64,000 nt of DNA from Silurus meridionalis (GCF_014805685.1 NC_060911.1:6359212-6423211); one strand, 5' to 3'; counted from the stretch's first letter, positions 1-10,800 are shown. Numbers and translations are program-made. Notes: generated by a model from the letters alone, not told the origin.

Positions 1-522
1 GACCACTCTTCCTGCCCCTCTCCCCCTCCTTGGATCTGCCCACTTCAGCCTGGCCTGCTTCTGGATAGTGTTCTCTTCGATTGGAGGCCACTCTTTGCAG
101 CTGGAGATGTTTCTCATCAATGCCCTGGGGATCCATGAAATTACGGAGTAAGAACAGGAATTCTGAGGATTTGGATTGAAGTTAATGTTAACAGTCTGCT
201 ACACTGACTCAGGACTACAGTTTGCATCTGATCACCATCACTGTACACCTCAACATTGTTTAACTGTAATAGCAGTTAATAACATTTGGTGCAACCCAGA
301 TGAAGATGGGTTCCCTCTTGAGTCTGTTTCCTCTTAAGCTATCTAGGGGAGTTTTTCCCTGCCACAGTCACTACCGGCTCGCTCATCAGAGACAAGCTTA
401 CACTTATAAAAATAAATTTTTAAAAAGTATTCATTTTAATCACCACATTATCTGTGTAAAGCTGCTTTGAGACAATGTTTATTGTTAAAAGCGCTATACA
501 AATAAAAATGAATTCAACTGAA
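1..522 (+). mobile_element. L2-like LINE 3' end (3'UTR and tail)
   Basis: This stretch matches 36990-37455 almost in register: GACCACTCTTCC at the start, GTGTTCTCTTCGATTG, GGGGATCCAT and ACCCAGATGA further in, and TCTGTGTAAAGCTGCTTTGAG near the end. It closes with a region ending GCGCTATACAAATAAA and a GAATT-type tail, the usual form of fish L2-clade LINE 3' ends. The copy at 35018-37455 carries degenerate reverse-transcriptase C-terminal coding sequence upstream of the same segment, which supports the L2 assignment. The 5' part lies outside the window or is truncated. Confidence 0.7.
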
Positions 523-1968
523 TTCTCCTATCACCTCTCTGTTCAGCACAGCATTTATGTTCTCATTTTTGCTTTAACACTTCTCTATGCAAATGTAATT
601 TATTGAATCACAATCAGATGTTTAATGACTGATTGACCTGTATTTACATGTGTCTGTGTTGCAATTATTACACTCAAGATTGTTTGATATTTTACCAAAA
701 CGTGTTGTTACAACCCCAACTGAAGCATATGTGTCAACTGAGCTCATATTTCTTTCTTTGTGTACCGCTGATTCTTCATTAGACCCTTTCTTTTCCTTTG
801 AATAAAAGTCGAGTCGAGTCAAGCTACAAGTGTGTAACCAGAGAAATCCTTTGAAATTCTTCACGTGTGATCACCAAGGTGTGTCAAAATATTTGTAAAG
901 AGTGTTGCTCAACTCAATGTTTTCAAGAGCCCAAGGCCTTATGGCAATTTTGTCACCATGAGGCAATAACACTTATATTATATCATGTCATGGAACCAAG
1001 GTACTTAAAAACGAAAAAAAATGCTTTAACGATAGTTTCACTTGGCCACAAATGCAAAAATTAACTATATTCCAGTTTGGCATATGTTATTCTTGTAAAT
1101 TGCTCAAAAACCAGAATAAAATGTCCAATTATAAAATACATTTTCGTTATGAATCCTATAAGCAGCTGCGAGATGATTCTACAATGATGAGCATCTTTGA
1201 AGAGGACAAACCTTTGGATCGGCCCATCATGGAGTCTGTTTTGATGGTACAATCCAACATATCTCTGAACTTGGACAGGTAGGTCTTAAAGGTCTTGCTT
1301 GCTAGTGTTCTAGCTCAGACCACCAATTAACATTTTCCTGCAGCAAAATAAGAAAGAAAGAAGTAAAACATTTGAGGAATGGTCCACAAATAGGATCAGT
1401 TTGAAAGCTGGATCTGAGAGAGCCAAGATGTTCAGAAGGTAGACATTAGTGAGATGCATGCATATTGAATCAGGGCATCTAGGCAATCTAGTGCAATTGA
1501 ATAGAGTGGAAATCCATAAGTTGACAATATGATCTCGGTCAAAAATTTGTAATAAATAAGCAATATTTTCTACTGTGTTTCTTATATTTTAGGATTGAGC
1601 TCTACTGTTTTCGTGTTATCTTTCTGCATTCATTAGCAAAAGAAAGAAAAATACAACCTAAAAAACAACAGTTTTCCACAGATGTGAAATACACTTCCTC
1701 ATGTATCATAATACAGTATTAATTCTGTACTACTACTGTACTGTAACTAATACTGTATTCATAATTAATACAGAAAGAAAAAACTGAAAGCTGAAAAGAC
1801 TGCAGAGAAATAAAAAAGAAAGTGAAAAAGAGGTGCAAAAAACCTTCCTAGAAAGTATATGTACTGTACGAAAGTGCAAACATGAATAAGTGGTAACTAA
1901 AAAGATTTATTAAAATTGAAAAAAATGATAATAATAAATATTATATTAATAAAGACTAAGAAAAAAAT

Positions 1969-1970
<2 letters not shown>
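523..1970. other. Unassigned AT-rich stretch
   Basis: No recognisable gene or repeat. An open frame at about 1120-1281 ends at CAG followed by GTAGGT, a good donor consensus, with an AAGCAG acceptor-like site at 1159-1164, but I do not recognise the peptide. Confidence 0.4.
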
Positions 1971-2028
<58 letters not shown>

Positions 2029-2030
2029 AA
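1971..2030. repeat. (GAAA)n microsatellite
   Basis: About 15 uninterrupted tetranucleotide units, followed at 2057-2085 by a short poly-A and TA run. Minus-strand ORFs here are F/S-rich artefacts of the repeat. Confidence 0.97.
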
Positions 2031-2483
2031 ATGTGGGGTGTAAAGAAATGTGTGAAAAAAAAAAAAATATATATATATATATATAAAGAATCATTAAGCA
2101 GAAGTACATTACAGTAATGTGGAAAGAAAAAGAAAGATTTTTTTTTACCAAGAAATTGTGTAACCACTGTGTAGTTTACAGTGTGTCTGTGATTAACAAA
2201 ACCATTTCTATGATAAATATACTGCTCATATATAATAAATGTTTCCAATGCAAAGGCTGAGTAAAAGAATAAAAATTGACCTCTCATTTCCAACTCTGGA
2301 GTTTTTAGGTTAGTATCATGCATTTTTGTGGCTTTTGAGTTGTTGCTGGGGATGGAAACCCGTGTTTTGTTGAAACCTGGCAACCCTTTTGAAACATAGC
2401 CAAACCCTGCTAGAGACTTTCATCAGTTAATGTTGTCCTGTCTTTAAAATCTATGGTCAGGAGCCAATAGTCTGAGAGAAATA

Positions 2484-2515
<32 letters not shown>

Positions 2516-2851
2516 AAGAAATAAAGGCCATATCTTTCAAGCTAAGTGTAAATGTATTAATGCCTCAATCTTTCAAATGAAACCGAAAATAAATATCATG
2601 AGAAATTTTGTATAAATGAAAATTCTGAAAAAATATTTGTGCTCCTGCTTCTGAATATAAAACTGTAATTTGCTTTAGATCACTGTACTTATATATATAT
2701 ATATGGAATATGTATTAAATATGGACAATACTTTAAAATCTTCATTAAAACACGTTCACGTTAGTGCTGTCGAGAATCAAAGAATATTAAAAGAATTTAA
2801 TTAAAACAGAGGATCAAAACCAGAGATGAAGACAAATGAAACTAATCCGTC
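2031..2851. other. Unassigned AT-rich stretch with a short GA repeat
   Basis: It contains (GA)12 at 2491-2514 and a short (TA)n at 2690-2704. I see no gene. Confidence 0.5.
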
Positions 2852-3280
2852 AATAATGAAAAAGAAATGCTGCATATGCAGAATCATAAACAAATACATT
2901 CACAGGTTTACTTTATAAACAGTTTGCAAATCACTGCCTGTTTCTGATCAACAAACTAATCAGAAAATGAACCTTTTTGAAACCTTTTGTAAATACAGCA
3001 GATGATCTTTTTTGGGTTTGTTTTATGCAAACGTTTACACACAACGCTGGCTTGTGCTGAGAACAAAAAAGTGTTAAGGAAAATATGTTAGAGTAAAAAC
3101 CTACGTTTGTAATTAAGAAAAAGAGACACACAACATTCTGTGTTACATATAGTTAAGAATTTCTTTCAATTTGCAAACATTTTTCCATGCAGCACCATAA
3201 ATCCATCACTGAATCTTATCTCGGAATCTGTCGAAATCTCCCTCATGGTTTTACAAAAAAATATTTGAAACAAAAAGAAA

Positions 3281-3283
<3 letters not shown>

Positions 3284-3352
<69 letters not shown>
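3284..3352. repeat. (TA)n microsatellite
   Basis: An uninterrupted TA run that forms the left flank of the small foldback element at 3357-3556. Confidence 0.97.
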
Positions 3353-3356
<4 letters not shown>

Positions 3357-3358
<2 letters not shown>

Positions 3359-3556
3359 TATTCCGGTCGTTCCTTTTTTTTTTTTTTTTTTTTCCTATCA
3401 AACACAAAATCAGTTTGCCAGAACTTTGTTTCCATCTGGTGGTATCTCACTGCAGTGCAGCTGCTGAAGTTCCGAATCCACTCACAAGTTCTTTCAAATT
3501 TTGTTGTCCAAATGACAATTTGGACAAAAAAAAAAAAAAGGAATGACCAGAATAGT
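3357..3556. mobile_element. Small TA-flanked foldback element (MITE-like)
   Basis: The terminal sequence CTATTCCGGTCGTTCC at 3358-3373 is mirrored by GGAATGACCAGAATAG at 3540-3555 (14 of 16 complementary). Inside each arm a T tract (from 3374) and an A tract (ending 3539) can pair as well. It is flanked by TA repeats, as expected for TA-targeting MITEs. The interior (about 3395-3525) is unique and non-coding. Confidence 0.6.
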
Positions 3557-3637
3557 ATATATATATCTGTTCATAAAGTAAACCTGTGAATGTATTTGTT
3601 TATGATTCTGCATATACAGCATTTCTTTTTCATTATT

Positions 3638-4704
3638 TTTTATAAATTTTGTAAGAAAAGAGTTCATGTTTTTCCTTTTGGTGTTGATTTCGAAGAGTGG
3701 ATGAGCAGTCAGACGTGTTTTACATCAAACATTGTAATAGTTAACATTATTTTAACTTTACATACTGTGGAAGAGAACAAGTAAAAAAAAGGATGTGCAT
3801 TTTTTTAATTCTGGCTTATTTTTTTAATGATTTTTTTGTAAAAACCCAATAATATTACCTTAATATTTTGCCATTTTGGGCTTGGCATTTATTTTTATTT
3901 TTTATCCAGGAGTGTATACCTAAAAAACAAGAAGTGCACAGGAACACCCTCAATACTACCACCATGACAGTGCGGCAGAAATAACATAGGAAAGACAAGT
4001 GTCTAAGTGTTAATGTGTTAATGTATAGATCAGGGCATGTTCTCATGTGACATGCGCCAACACAAGCCCCAACTTGCTCCAAACTAAGACTGGAGTTGAA
4101 TATGAATGCTCAGAATTCAATTCTGAGTCAGAACAAATTTCAAGTCAAGCCACAGATTTTTTATTTTGTTTTTAAAGTTTGTTTTTATCCCCCCAAGCCG
4201 TTCATAATTGTTCGTAATATCATGTTTAAACATTTTAATTATTAATTGCTTTAAATGAAGAGATACATTTCTTTAGTGAGTCATTTAGGAATGTTTAGTA
4301 ATATGGTAATCGCTCTGTGTGTGTGTGTGTGGGGGATAATTTTCTAGAGACAAATAAACATATGTATATGTGCTGAATGAGTCCGTGTTCATATCTGTAG
4401 TGCTTTCCTCACTATTCCCTGGTATCCTGAATCACACCAAAACATGAGGAGATGGAGAGATTACACAGGAATCTTCCCATCTTCATTTATTCTGCTTTAT
4501 CTAAATCACCTACCATAACACCATTAAGGACACCACCATTCAAAGGGCAATCTCGTTATTGTCAAACAAATGAAATGCTTTGTATATTGTTATAAGAAGG
4601 ATCATGTTAAGGCTCAGTCTAGGGTTAGTCACACAGCACAATGTGAGAGTCAGATGCTTCACAGAAGCAGAATGAACATACAAACATAAAAACACATCAG
4701 TGAC
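3638..4704. other. Unassigned AT-rich stretch
   Basis: No supported gene or repeat family; only a short GT run at 4315-4332. Confidence 0.5.
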
Positions 4705-4760
<56 letters not shown>

Positions 4761-4780
4761 GGATGGATGGATGGATGGAT
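4705..4780. repeat. (AGAT)14 followed by (GGAT)5
   Basis: A compound tetranucleotide microsatellite directly upstream of the first tRNA-like unit, with AGAT at 4705-4760 and GGAT at 4761-4780. Confidence 0.97.
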
Positions 4781-5215
4781 GTGATAGCCTAGTGGGTTAA
4801 TGTCAGGGTCCCCACGAGGATGAGTTTGAGAGTTTGATTCCTGGTCGAGCTGGTTGCTGTGTTGGTAAATAAAACTTCTGGACCTTGTCCCCTCTGAAAA
4901 CATTTAAATTCTGTCCTTTCTGTGTTGGATTAATTTCTTGATTTCCTGGTCTTTAATGAAAGATAACTCCACCAAAAAAAAAAGCACTTCTGTGGTAGCT
5001 CAGTGGGTTAAGGCTTGTGCCAGAACATGGTCCTTAATATAGTCCACGCTGGTGATAAGGTTTCAAAGCCAGTCCTACATGCCTTCTTTCTTACTGCGCT
5101 GGCATGAAACAAAGTATGAACCCTCCAAAAAGCACACATGCTTTTCAGCAGCGGTCGCTCAGTGGTTTAAGGCTTGTGCCTCATCTAAACATGCTTCCCA
5201 ATCTGATCTCTTCCA
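4781..5215 (+). repeat. Degenerate tRNA-like / SINE-like units upstream of the array
   Basis: Three diverged A-box-like starts are visible: ATAGCCTAGTGGGTTAA at 4784-4800, GGTAGCTCAGTGGGTTAAGG at 4994-5013 and GGTCGCTCAGTGGTTTAAGG near 5153-5172. The first is followed by a B-box-like TTTGATTCC at 4833-4841, the second by a weak one (GGTTTCAAAGCC near 5059). They share the TTAAGGCTTGTGCC string with the array at 5216-6060 and are probably older relatives of it. Confidence 0.6.
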
Positions 5216-6075
5216 TGGTTCAGTGGGTTAAGGCTGGTGCCTTGCTGATGGTGAGGATCAGGGTTTGAATCCTGCTTTCTGCCTGCTAGTTGTGATGTAG
5301 GTTATGTTCCTGCTTCCTAAATCTTTCTTTAGCTTTATATTCTTGTGTTGATGGTTTAAAGGTAGATAGACCTGCTCTAAACAACCTTCTAGTCTGTCTT
5401 CCCTAATGGTTCAGTGGGTTAAATCAAGTTTCTTGCTTTTGGTGGGGTTCAGGGTTCGAATCCTGCTTTCTGTCTGCCAGTCACGATCACGATTCACTTC
5501 CTACATCTTTCTTTAGCAATATATATTTTTTTTTAATGGGTGGACAAGAAAGATAGACCTGCTTTAAATAAGCTTCCTAGCCTGTCCTCACCAATGGTTC
5601 AATGGATTAAGGTTGGTATCTCGCTGGTGGTGGGGATCTTGGTTCGAATCCTGCTTTCTTCCTGTTATTTACAATGTGGGTTCAACTTGTACTACTTACA
5701 TCTGTATTCGCTTCCCACATCTTTCTTTACCCTTAAATTCTTGTGTTGATTGTTGATAGTTTAAAAAGAAAGATAGACCTGCTCTAATCAAGCTTTGCAG
5801 CTTGTCCTTCCTGATGGTTTAGTGGGTTAATGCTGGTGCCTTGTTAATGGTGTGAATCAGGGTTCGAATCCTGCTTTGTCCCTGCTAGTCATGTTATGGA
5901 TTTGCTTCCTATGCCAGTCTTTAGCATTATATTCTTGTGTTGATGGTTTGAAAGAAAAGATAGACCTGCTCTAAACAATCATCACAGCTGGTCCTTCCTG
6001 ATGGCTCAGTGGGTTAAGACTTGTATTTTGCTGTTGGTAGGGTTCAGGGTTCGAATCCTGGTTTCTGTCTTGTCT
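5216..6075 (+). repeat. Head-to-tail array of five tRNA-like units (about 190 bp each)
   Basis: Five units start at 5216, 5407, 5595, 5815 and 6002 (periods 191, 188, 220 and 187). Each starts TGGYTCAGTGGGTTAA or a close variant, matching a Pol III A box, and has GGTTCGAATCC exactly 46 bases later (5262, 5453, 5641, 5861, 6048), matching a B box; unit 1 reads GGTTTGAATCC. The rest of each unit is also conserved: CTGCTTTCTGYCTG after the B box, a TTTCTTTAG segment, TTCTTGTGTTGATGGTT, AGATAGACCTGCT and GTCCTTCCTGATGG before the next start. Unit 3 has about 30 extra bases. Conservation beyond the tRNA-like part argues for tandem duplication of one SINE-like monomer rather than independent SINE insertions. 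The tRNA cloverleaf is incomplete, so these are not functional tRNA genes. Confidence 0.82.
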
Positions 6076-6139
6076 GAATTTCTTGCTTTAAAGCATGAAA
6101 CGAAGGATAAACCCCCCAAAAAAAGAAGGTGTGTTGTGG

Positions 6140-6205
6140 GACTTGATGGCTTTGTGATAAAAGCCTTGCCTCTAAGCTCAGAGGTTGCTGGTTCGAATCT
6201 GGCTT
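6140..6205 (+). repeat. tRNA-like unit next to the array
   Basis: TGGCTTTGTGAT at 6146 and GGTTCGAATCT at 6190-6200, spaced 44 bases as in tRNA genes. The region between differs from the array units, so this is a separate tRNA-derived sequence. Confidence 0.55.
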
Positions 6206-6562
6206 GTCCACACACTGGGTAAGTTGTGTGGAAAGTAGTGTGTGGTGAGCAATGAGGTAGTTGACTGTAAAGGAAGGCTGTGAAGACCTGCTGCTTCACA
6301 GCCTCAGAAAAATTGAGTGTGATAGGTTTTTGGCAGAATTTTTCCCTATATATGCAAAACTAAGTCGATACTTTTTTGAACGTTTTTGCTTCATAACTCC
6401 CAGTTTTCAGCTTCTCAGACGCCGGGGGGGCAGATGCCCGGATATTGCCCCCTGCTTCAGGACACGCCCTCCGAAACCACATCCGACCTTCCACGCAGCC
6501 ATTTCTGACACCTACCTTACTACGGCCACCAGAACCTTCCACACTTTTAACTTTGAGTCCTG

Positions 6563-6632
6563 GCCGGGGTTTGAACCAGCAACCTCTCAACCCAGAGGTA
6601 AAGCTCTTCCAATTGAGCCACAGGATCTCTTG
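6563..6632 (-). repeat. Opposite-strand tRNA-like sequence in a GC-rich patch
   Basis: On the minus strand the A-box match TGGCTCAATTGG (6609-6620) precedes GGTTCAAACCC (6567-6577) by 43 bases. It lies in an unusually GC-rich island (6420-6580) for this window. Acceptor-stem pairing is poor, so a pseudo-tRNA or SINE head is more likely than a gene. Confidence 0.5.
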
Positions 6633-6702
6633 CAACAACCTGCTTTTTAGGACCTTTTTTGGTTCTTTTTAAAACTTTTAAAACAATTTAAAGGAAAGCT
6701 AA

Positions 6703-6772
6703 GGGGTAGGAATCGAACCGGGTGAGTCAGATAGCAGCAACCACTTCACTGACCATTACACCAACACAGGAG
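6703..6772 (-). repeat. Opposite-strand tRNA-like sequence (Glu/Asp-like)
   Basis: Reading the minus strand, TGGTGTAATGGT (6752-6763) and GGTTCGATTCC (6709-6719) are 44 bases apart, the canonical A-to-B box distance, and the total length is about 70. The D-arm resembles tRNA-Glu/Asp, but the T stem and acceptor stem do not pair well. A further weaker B box (AGAATCGAACC) sits at 7044-7054. Confidence 0.5.
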
Positions 6773-7084
6773 AGGCAAACAAGCTTTTGCTTATTGGACT
6801 CTTGGCTTTTCTATAGTTAGGAGACCAGTGTTTTCTCTTAGATCATGATGGTAGAGGGTCAAAACTTCTCCTTCCTGTACATTCTCTCAGTAACTCAAAG
6901 TCTATGAGAAGTGACTCAGGTACAAGGACCACATCTCCAACACCTGCACCACTGATATACCATGATTTGCCAGCAATCAATTTTAATGATCTTTCATTGT
7001 TCTGTTTTTACTTCTTATAATGTTCAATATGAAACTAGAGGTAAGAATCGAACCAGGAAAGTCTTTCATCATAGATCGCTAATG

Positions 7085-7905
7085 GCATTACTTCAAAACT
7101 CAAAACTTTGTTAGACATGTAAATAAGCAGGAAAGACAGAGACAAAGAGACACAGACAAAGCTTTAGAAAGAGTGAGGAACAAATAGAGAGACAGCAAGA
7201 GAGAGACTTATACAGTGAGACAGATACATTTACTAAAAGAGACACAGAGACAATTAAATAGAGAAAATAGAGAGACAAAGATAGCGAGATATAGCCACTT
7301 CCTGTTGGAAGTGTTTATCCCGAGCGACTCTTAATGATCTCATTTACTAAATGAGCAGTAGTGAGTTAAGGGCTTGCTCAGGTGCCCAAAACTGGCAGCT
7401 TGGAGGTGTTAAACATGTATCATATGTACAGCATGTGATATATATGTAAACATATGTACAGTGATTACATATAAACGCTATATCAGTGCAGAGATGTGTG
7501 GACATCATTAGGAGCCTTTGCTATGTTTCCACACGGACAGTTAATGAGGTGATACCGAAGAAAGTGCACCTCTTCAAGTCAAGTCAGGAAGCTTTTATAT
7601 ATATAAAATTATAAACATTTTACAGACTTAAATGATGTATTGTTTTTATTTGTACGATCAATAAAGACAGTAATTTAAGTTTGTGTCGCCATTATGAGGG
7701 AAAAACCCACAAAACGCCACCCAGAGGGTAAATTGTGAGAATCATGGCGGATTTTGGTGTTTGATTTGAGACTCAAAAATAAAACAAAAGTTTACTGATT
7801 AAAAATATTTTTATCTGGAGTTAATTTATTTATTTTATATCTAAGTAAAGAAAGGACAAAATTTCAAAATTTTGTGCAGTTTAAAATAATTTTAATTTTG
7901 ACAGC

Positions 7906-7907
<2 letters not shown>
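7085..7907. other. Unassigned stretch, partly purine-rich
   Basis: 7125-7270 is GA-rich (AGAGAC repeats). 7365-7415 weakly resembles the body of the SINE family at 54443-54618. No gene seen. Confidence 0.4.

Positions 7908-7978
<71 letters not shown>
7908..7978. repeat. (AT)n microsatellite
   Basis: An uninterrupted AT run of about 70 bases. Confidence 0.97.
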
Positions 7979-7983
<5 letters not shown>

Positions 7984-8039
7984 CGAAACGAATTAAAAAT
8001 GTAGTTACCTAATGAATGTATCCAGGCTGAAGATCCACA

Positions 8040-8275
8040 TATAGAACACAAGCAGAGAAAACATGATGATGATCAGTCATGTTTACATCACTGACTCCCT
8101 CTGTCTCATCCACGTGGACCCCAAACTTCTTACTGCATTAAAACTAAAGTAGCGAGTCTGTTTTGAAAATGTAAGAAGTAAAAAGTACAGATATTTGTGT
8201 AAAAATGTAATGAGTAAAAGTAAAAAGTTGTCTAAAGTATTTGTACTTCGTTACTTCCCACCTATGATGATTTGT
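8040..8275. mobile_element. hAT-type fish repeat fragment
   Basis: GTAAGAAGTAAAAAGTACAG and TTTGTACTTCGTTACTTCCC are the hallmark end of a widespread fish non-autonomous hAT family that terminates in a ...TACTTCCCACCTNTG sequence. Recognised by recall; the other end was not located. Confidence 0.5.
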
Positions 8276-8367
8276 ATACACACCTTTGTGTTAATTAATT
8301 TTTTTGTATTAACAAATTAAAATGATGTGAGCTCCAGTTACCAGCGTGACACTAAAACAGGCAATAG

Positions 8368-9324
8368 CAGGGCTGGCGCTAGCTATAGGCAGAGCAGGCA
8401 ATTGCCTAGTGCCTCAGGCTTGGATGGGGGGCCTCCATAACCCTTACAAACCTATACTAGATCACCAATCAAAACAGACAGTGTAAGCAAAGGCTCTTTA
8501 TCTATTAGATATAAATGACTGTCACTCACCTGAAGTGGAACCACTTAATATAACCATTTAATGTGAGTTCCCACCATCTGAATGCATTTCGGTAGTGCTG
8601 AAACTAATGCATCCCTTTGGAGATAGCAAAGTGTAAACAGGCATGCAAAGAAATTGCAGCTTGGGATGCTGCTATGTGAGCTGTCATCATGTATTTCCGA
8701 TGATAAAGCATTACTAAATTGAACGAAACCTTATTCTGCCGATTCGCATCAGTTCCAAAACAGTGCAAGCGCCATGAAGACTTTAAAAATATAAAAAAAA
8801 TAAGAGAAAGTTTGTAAATAAAAAAATATTTAGAGCAGGCGGAGATAATCCTAAATAGTGGGTCAGTGGGTCACTGTAAATAAAATACTGAACAAATGAC
8901 TAAAGGTCCTGGGTGATTTAGTCAGTGTGTCTATGTGAGTTATTTATAATAAATTCATAATCTTAAACCTACAAAATTTTGCATTTTAAAGTAATGGAAA
9001 AAAAAAACTTCATCAAAACAAATTATTATTTTACAATGTGGCCTAATGATATGTTATGGCTATGAAAGAAAAAGAAGAGCTGGTCCAGATTACCTTTCAT
9101 ACCTTTTTTTTTCTTTTCCTTATCTTTTTTCTTTTTTAGTGTTGACCTTAATTAAGGTTTAATTAATATACACAGTTAAGTAAATATACAAAACTACAGA
9201 GAACATTTAAAGGTTAGAGATTATATTTGTTTCAAGTGCTTTTTATTTATTTTAAAGGGTGGGAGGAAGGTTTTCCCAATACACATTTTGCCTAGGGCCT
9301 CCAAAATGTGTAGAACCGGCCCTG
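8368..9324. mobile_element. Probable non-autonomous hAT-like element
   Basis: The left end CAGGGCTGGCGCTA and the reverse complement of the right end, CAGGGCCGGTTCTA, agree in 11 of 14 positions. Subterminal sequences GCAATTGCCTAGTGCCTC and TTTTGCCTAGGGCCTCC are also related. CAGGGC ends are typical of hAT elements. The interior is AT-rich without coding capacity. I do not see a clean 8-bp target duplication, so the boundaries are approximate. Confidence 0.55.
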
Positions 9325-9371
9325 GGTACTTTTTACTTAAGTGTGGTAAAATGTCAGAGCTCAGACTGCTG

Positions 9372-9830
9372 TACTTTCACTTGAGTGTCTGTCAAAAGAT
9401 TGGAACACCTTTTTTTATATGGAACTAACTAGGTAAAAGGCAAAAACACACTAGAGTTAGACAGTGAATGAAGATTGTTCTGCGGACAGATGAGTCAAAA
9501 TTGGAAATTTCTGCCACTAAGACAGAGAACAGAAGACCAGATGTTTACAGACTGTGACACAAACACAGTGAAACAGCATGGAAGTTAAACAGGTAAGTTT
9601 GGAGACAATTAACCAACCTGTGTAAACATTATTCAGATATTCTATCATGAAATGGCCTGTCTAGTTACAGCATCCAAATAATCTTGAACTGCTTTGGGAT
9701 GAACTGGATTGCAAGAGCAGAAAGCAATCTCCAACTAGTGAAGAACACAGTGGCTGGCGGTCAGGGTCAGAAAAGCCTTCTCTGCTGGCCTAACCACTAT
9801 CAGAAGCACTGACCTACATTTATAAGCTAA
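9372..9830 (+). pseudogene. Degenerate Tc1-like transposase fragment
   Basis: GTTCTGCGGACAGATGAGTC corresponds to the family's W-T-D-E-S segment with the first catalytic aspartate, and GAACTGCTTTGGGATGAACT to the P-x-x-L-x-W-D-E-L segment of Tc1 transposases. Frameshifts and stops break the frame. Confidence 0.6.
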
Positions 9831-9889
9831 ATTCTTATATTTGTTCCATAAAATTGTATTAATTTATTACCAACAGTTTATTCTCTTCA

Positions 9890-10800
9890 TTTAGCGTTCA
9901 TATAGCGTTAGTGTTATATAGTGTTTCTCTTGGCTGCACTGCTTCCAGTACGTGTTCAAAGTCAGTACTACTGGCCTTTTTATTATTGTCTTCTTAATAA
10001 ATAGCTCTGTTTCTTTAATTAATCAGATATCATATCTGCCTAACAGGGCAGCTAGCTGGCCCAGAATAGCGTTAGCATTTTTCCGTCCTCTGAATGGTTG
10101 TTCAGAGGGAAACTGTTACAGCCAAGTTCGACTGGCAAAACACGTGTGTAGCTCTGCACACATTATTACATCAGAGTTAGACTTTCTTATGCCTACAGAG
10201 AAAGAGAAATTAATTTGGTTTCAGACATATTTAAAAATCCATTTTCAAGAAAAGATAGACGGCTAGGAGAGGTCGGCCAACCCTGAAGCTAGCTAGCGTG
10301 TCTCAGCCCGGGTAAGGGTTTGTTCTCCACTTCCAGACCAGTGAATACGAGCGGTACCACTGACTTACAGCCTCTGAGGAGCGATGCAAATTATGAGTCT
10401 GCATTTCTGGTCTGTATTTTGGATTCTTTTTACATTTTAATGTTTTTGTCATGGTATTAGACAAATATTGATTCTGAACTGCTCCAGATGATGTAGGTTG
10501 AAGTTATAGTGTAGAGGTTTGGAGCTTAACTGGTTTGGAGCTTAAGCAGTCTTAACTGGGTTTCTTGGGTGTTACTTCTTTAGTAAAATGGTATTCACCC
10601 TCCATATGTAAAATGTCTCTCTCTCCGTAATGCCATGCGTTGCTATATTGCGTTTTTGTATTGTATTGATGGTTTCTATAATTGCGACGTGTATTAAGAG
10701 GTGGAATAAGTTGGGTAAGTCCTCATTGAAAGCCAAGGTACCAAATGCACGGCCTGCCACTGGAAGAACATGTTCAGCAAGTTTAAAAAGAGGACAAGAA
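9890..10800 (+). pseudogene. hAT-type transposase fragment with TTF-like zinc finger region
   Basis: Across frames, 10190-10400 reads MPTEKEKLIW..., then RGRPTLKLASVSQPG, a stop, GFVLHFQTSEYERYH, a stop, and LTASEERCKL. This is the pattern of hAT/ZMYM1-like proteins, where GRPTP, FVRHFQ and NYERYPWLTAS precede a TTF-type zinc finger. Stop codons and frame changes show it is dead. Related starts occur at 44141 (MADR...) and 52249 (MTDREEEINL...). The segment 10627-10760 also resembles 44255-44410. Confidence 0.6.

Larger units (their letters stand above)
2852..3637. repeat. Large inverted repeat with 71-bp arms (foldback structure)
   Basis: The left arm is 2852-2922 and the right arm 3567-3637. 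They are reverse complements with two mismatches in 71 positions; both carry GCAGAATCATAAACAAATAC or its complement. The 644-bp spacer contains unrelated DNA, a TA microsatellite and a smaller foldback. Near-identical arms indicate a recent foldback transposon or an inverted duplication. I do not recognise the family. Confidence 0.88.

Noticed and set aside
1946..2383. 145-codon minus-strand ORF
   Set aside because: Runs through (GAAA)n and TA repeats; the rest shows no motif or splice sites.
4781..6075. CRISPR-like repeat-spacer array
   Set aside because: Units are about 190 bp with conserved interiors, contain Pol III boxes and lie in a vertebrate genome; no cas genes exist.
5216..6205. 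Functional tRNA genes
   Set aside because: A and B boxes are good, but acceptor and anticodon stems do not pair and the array units have a 46-base spacing with conserved non-tRNA parts.
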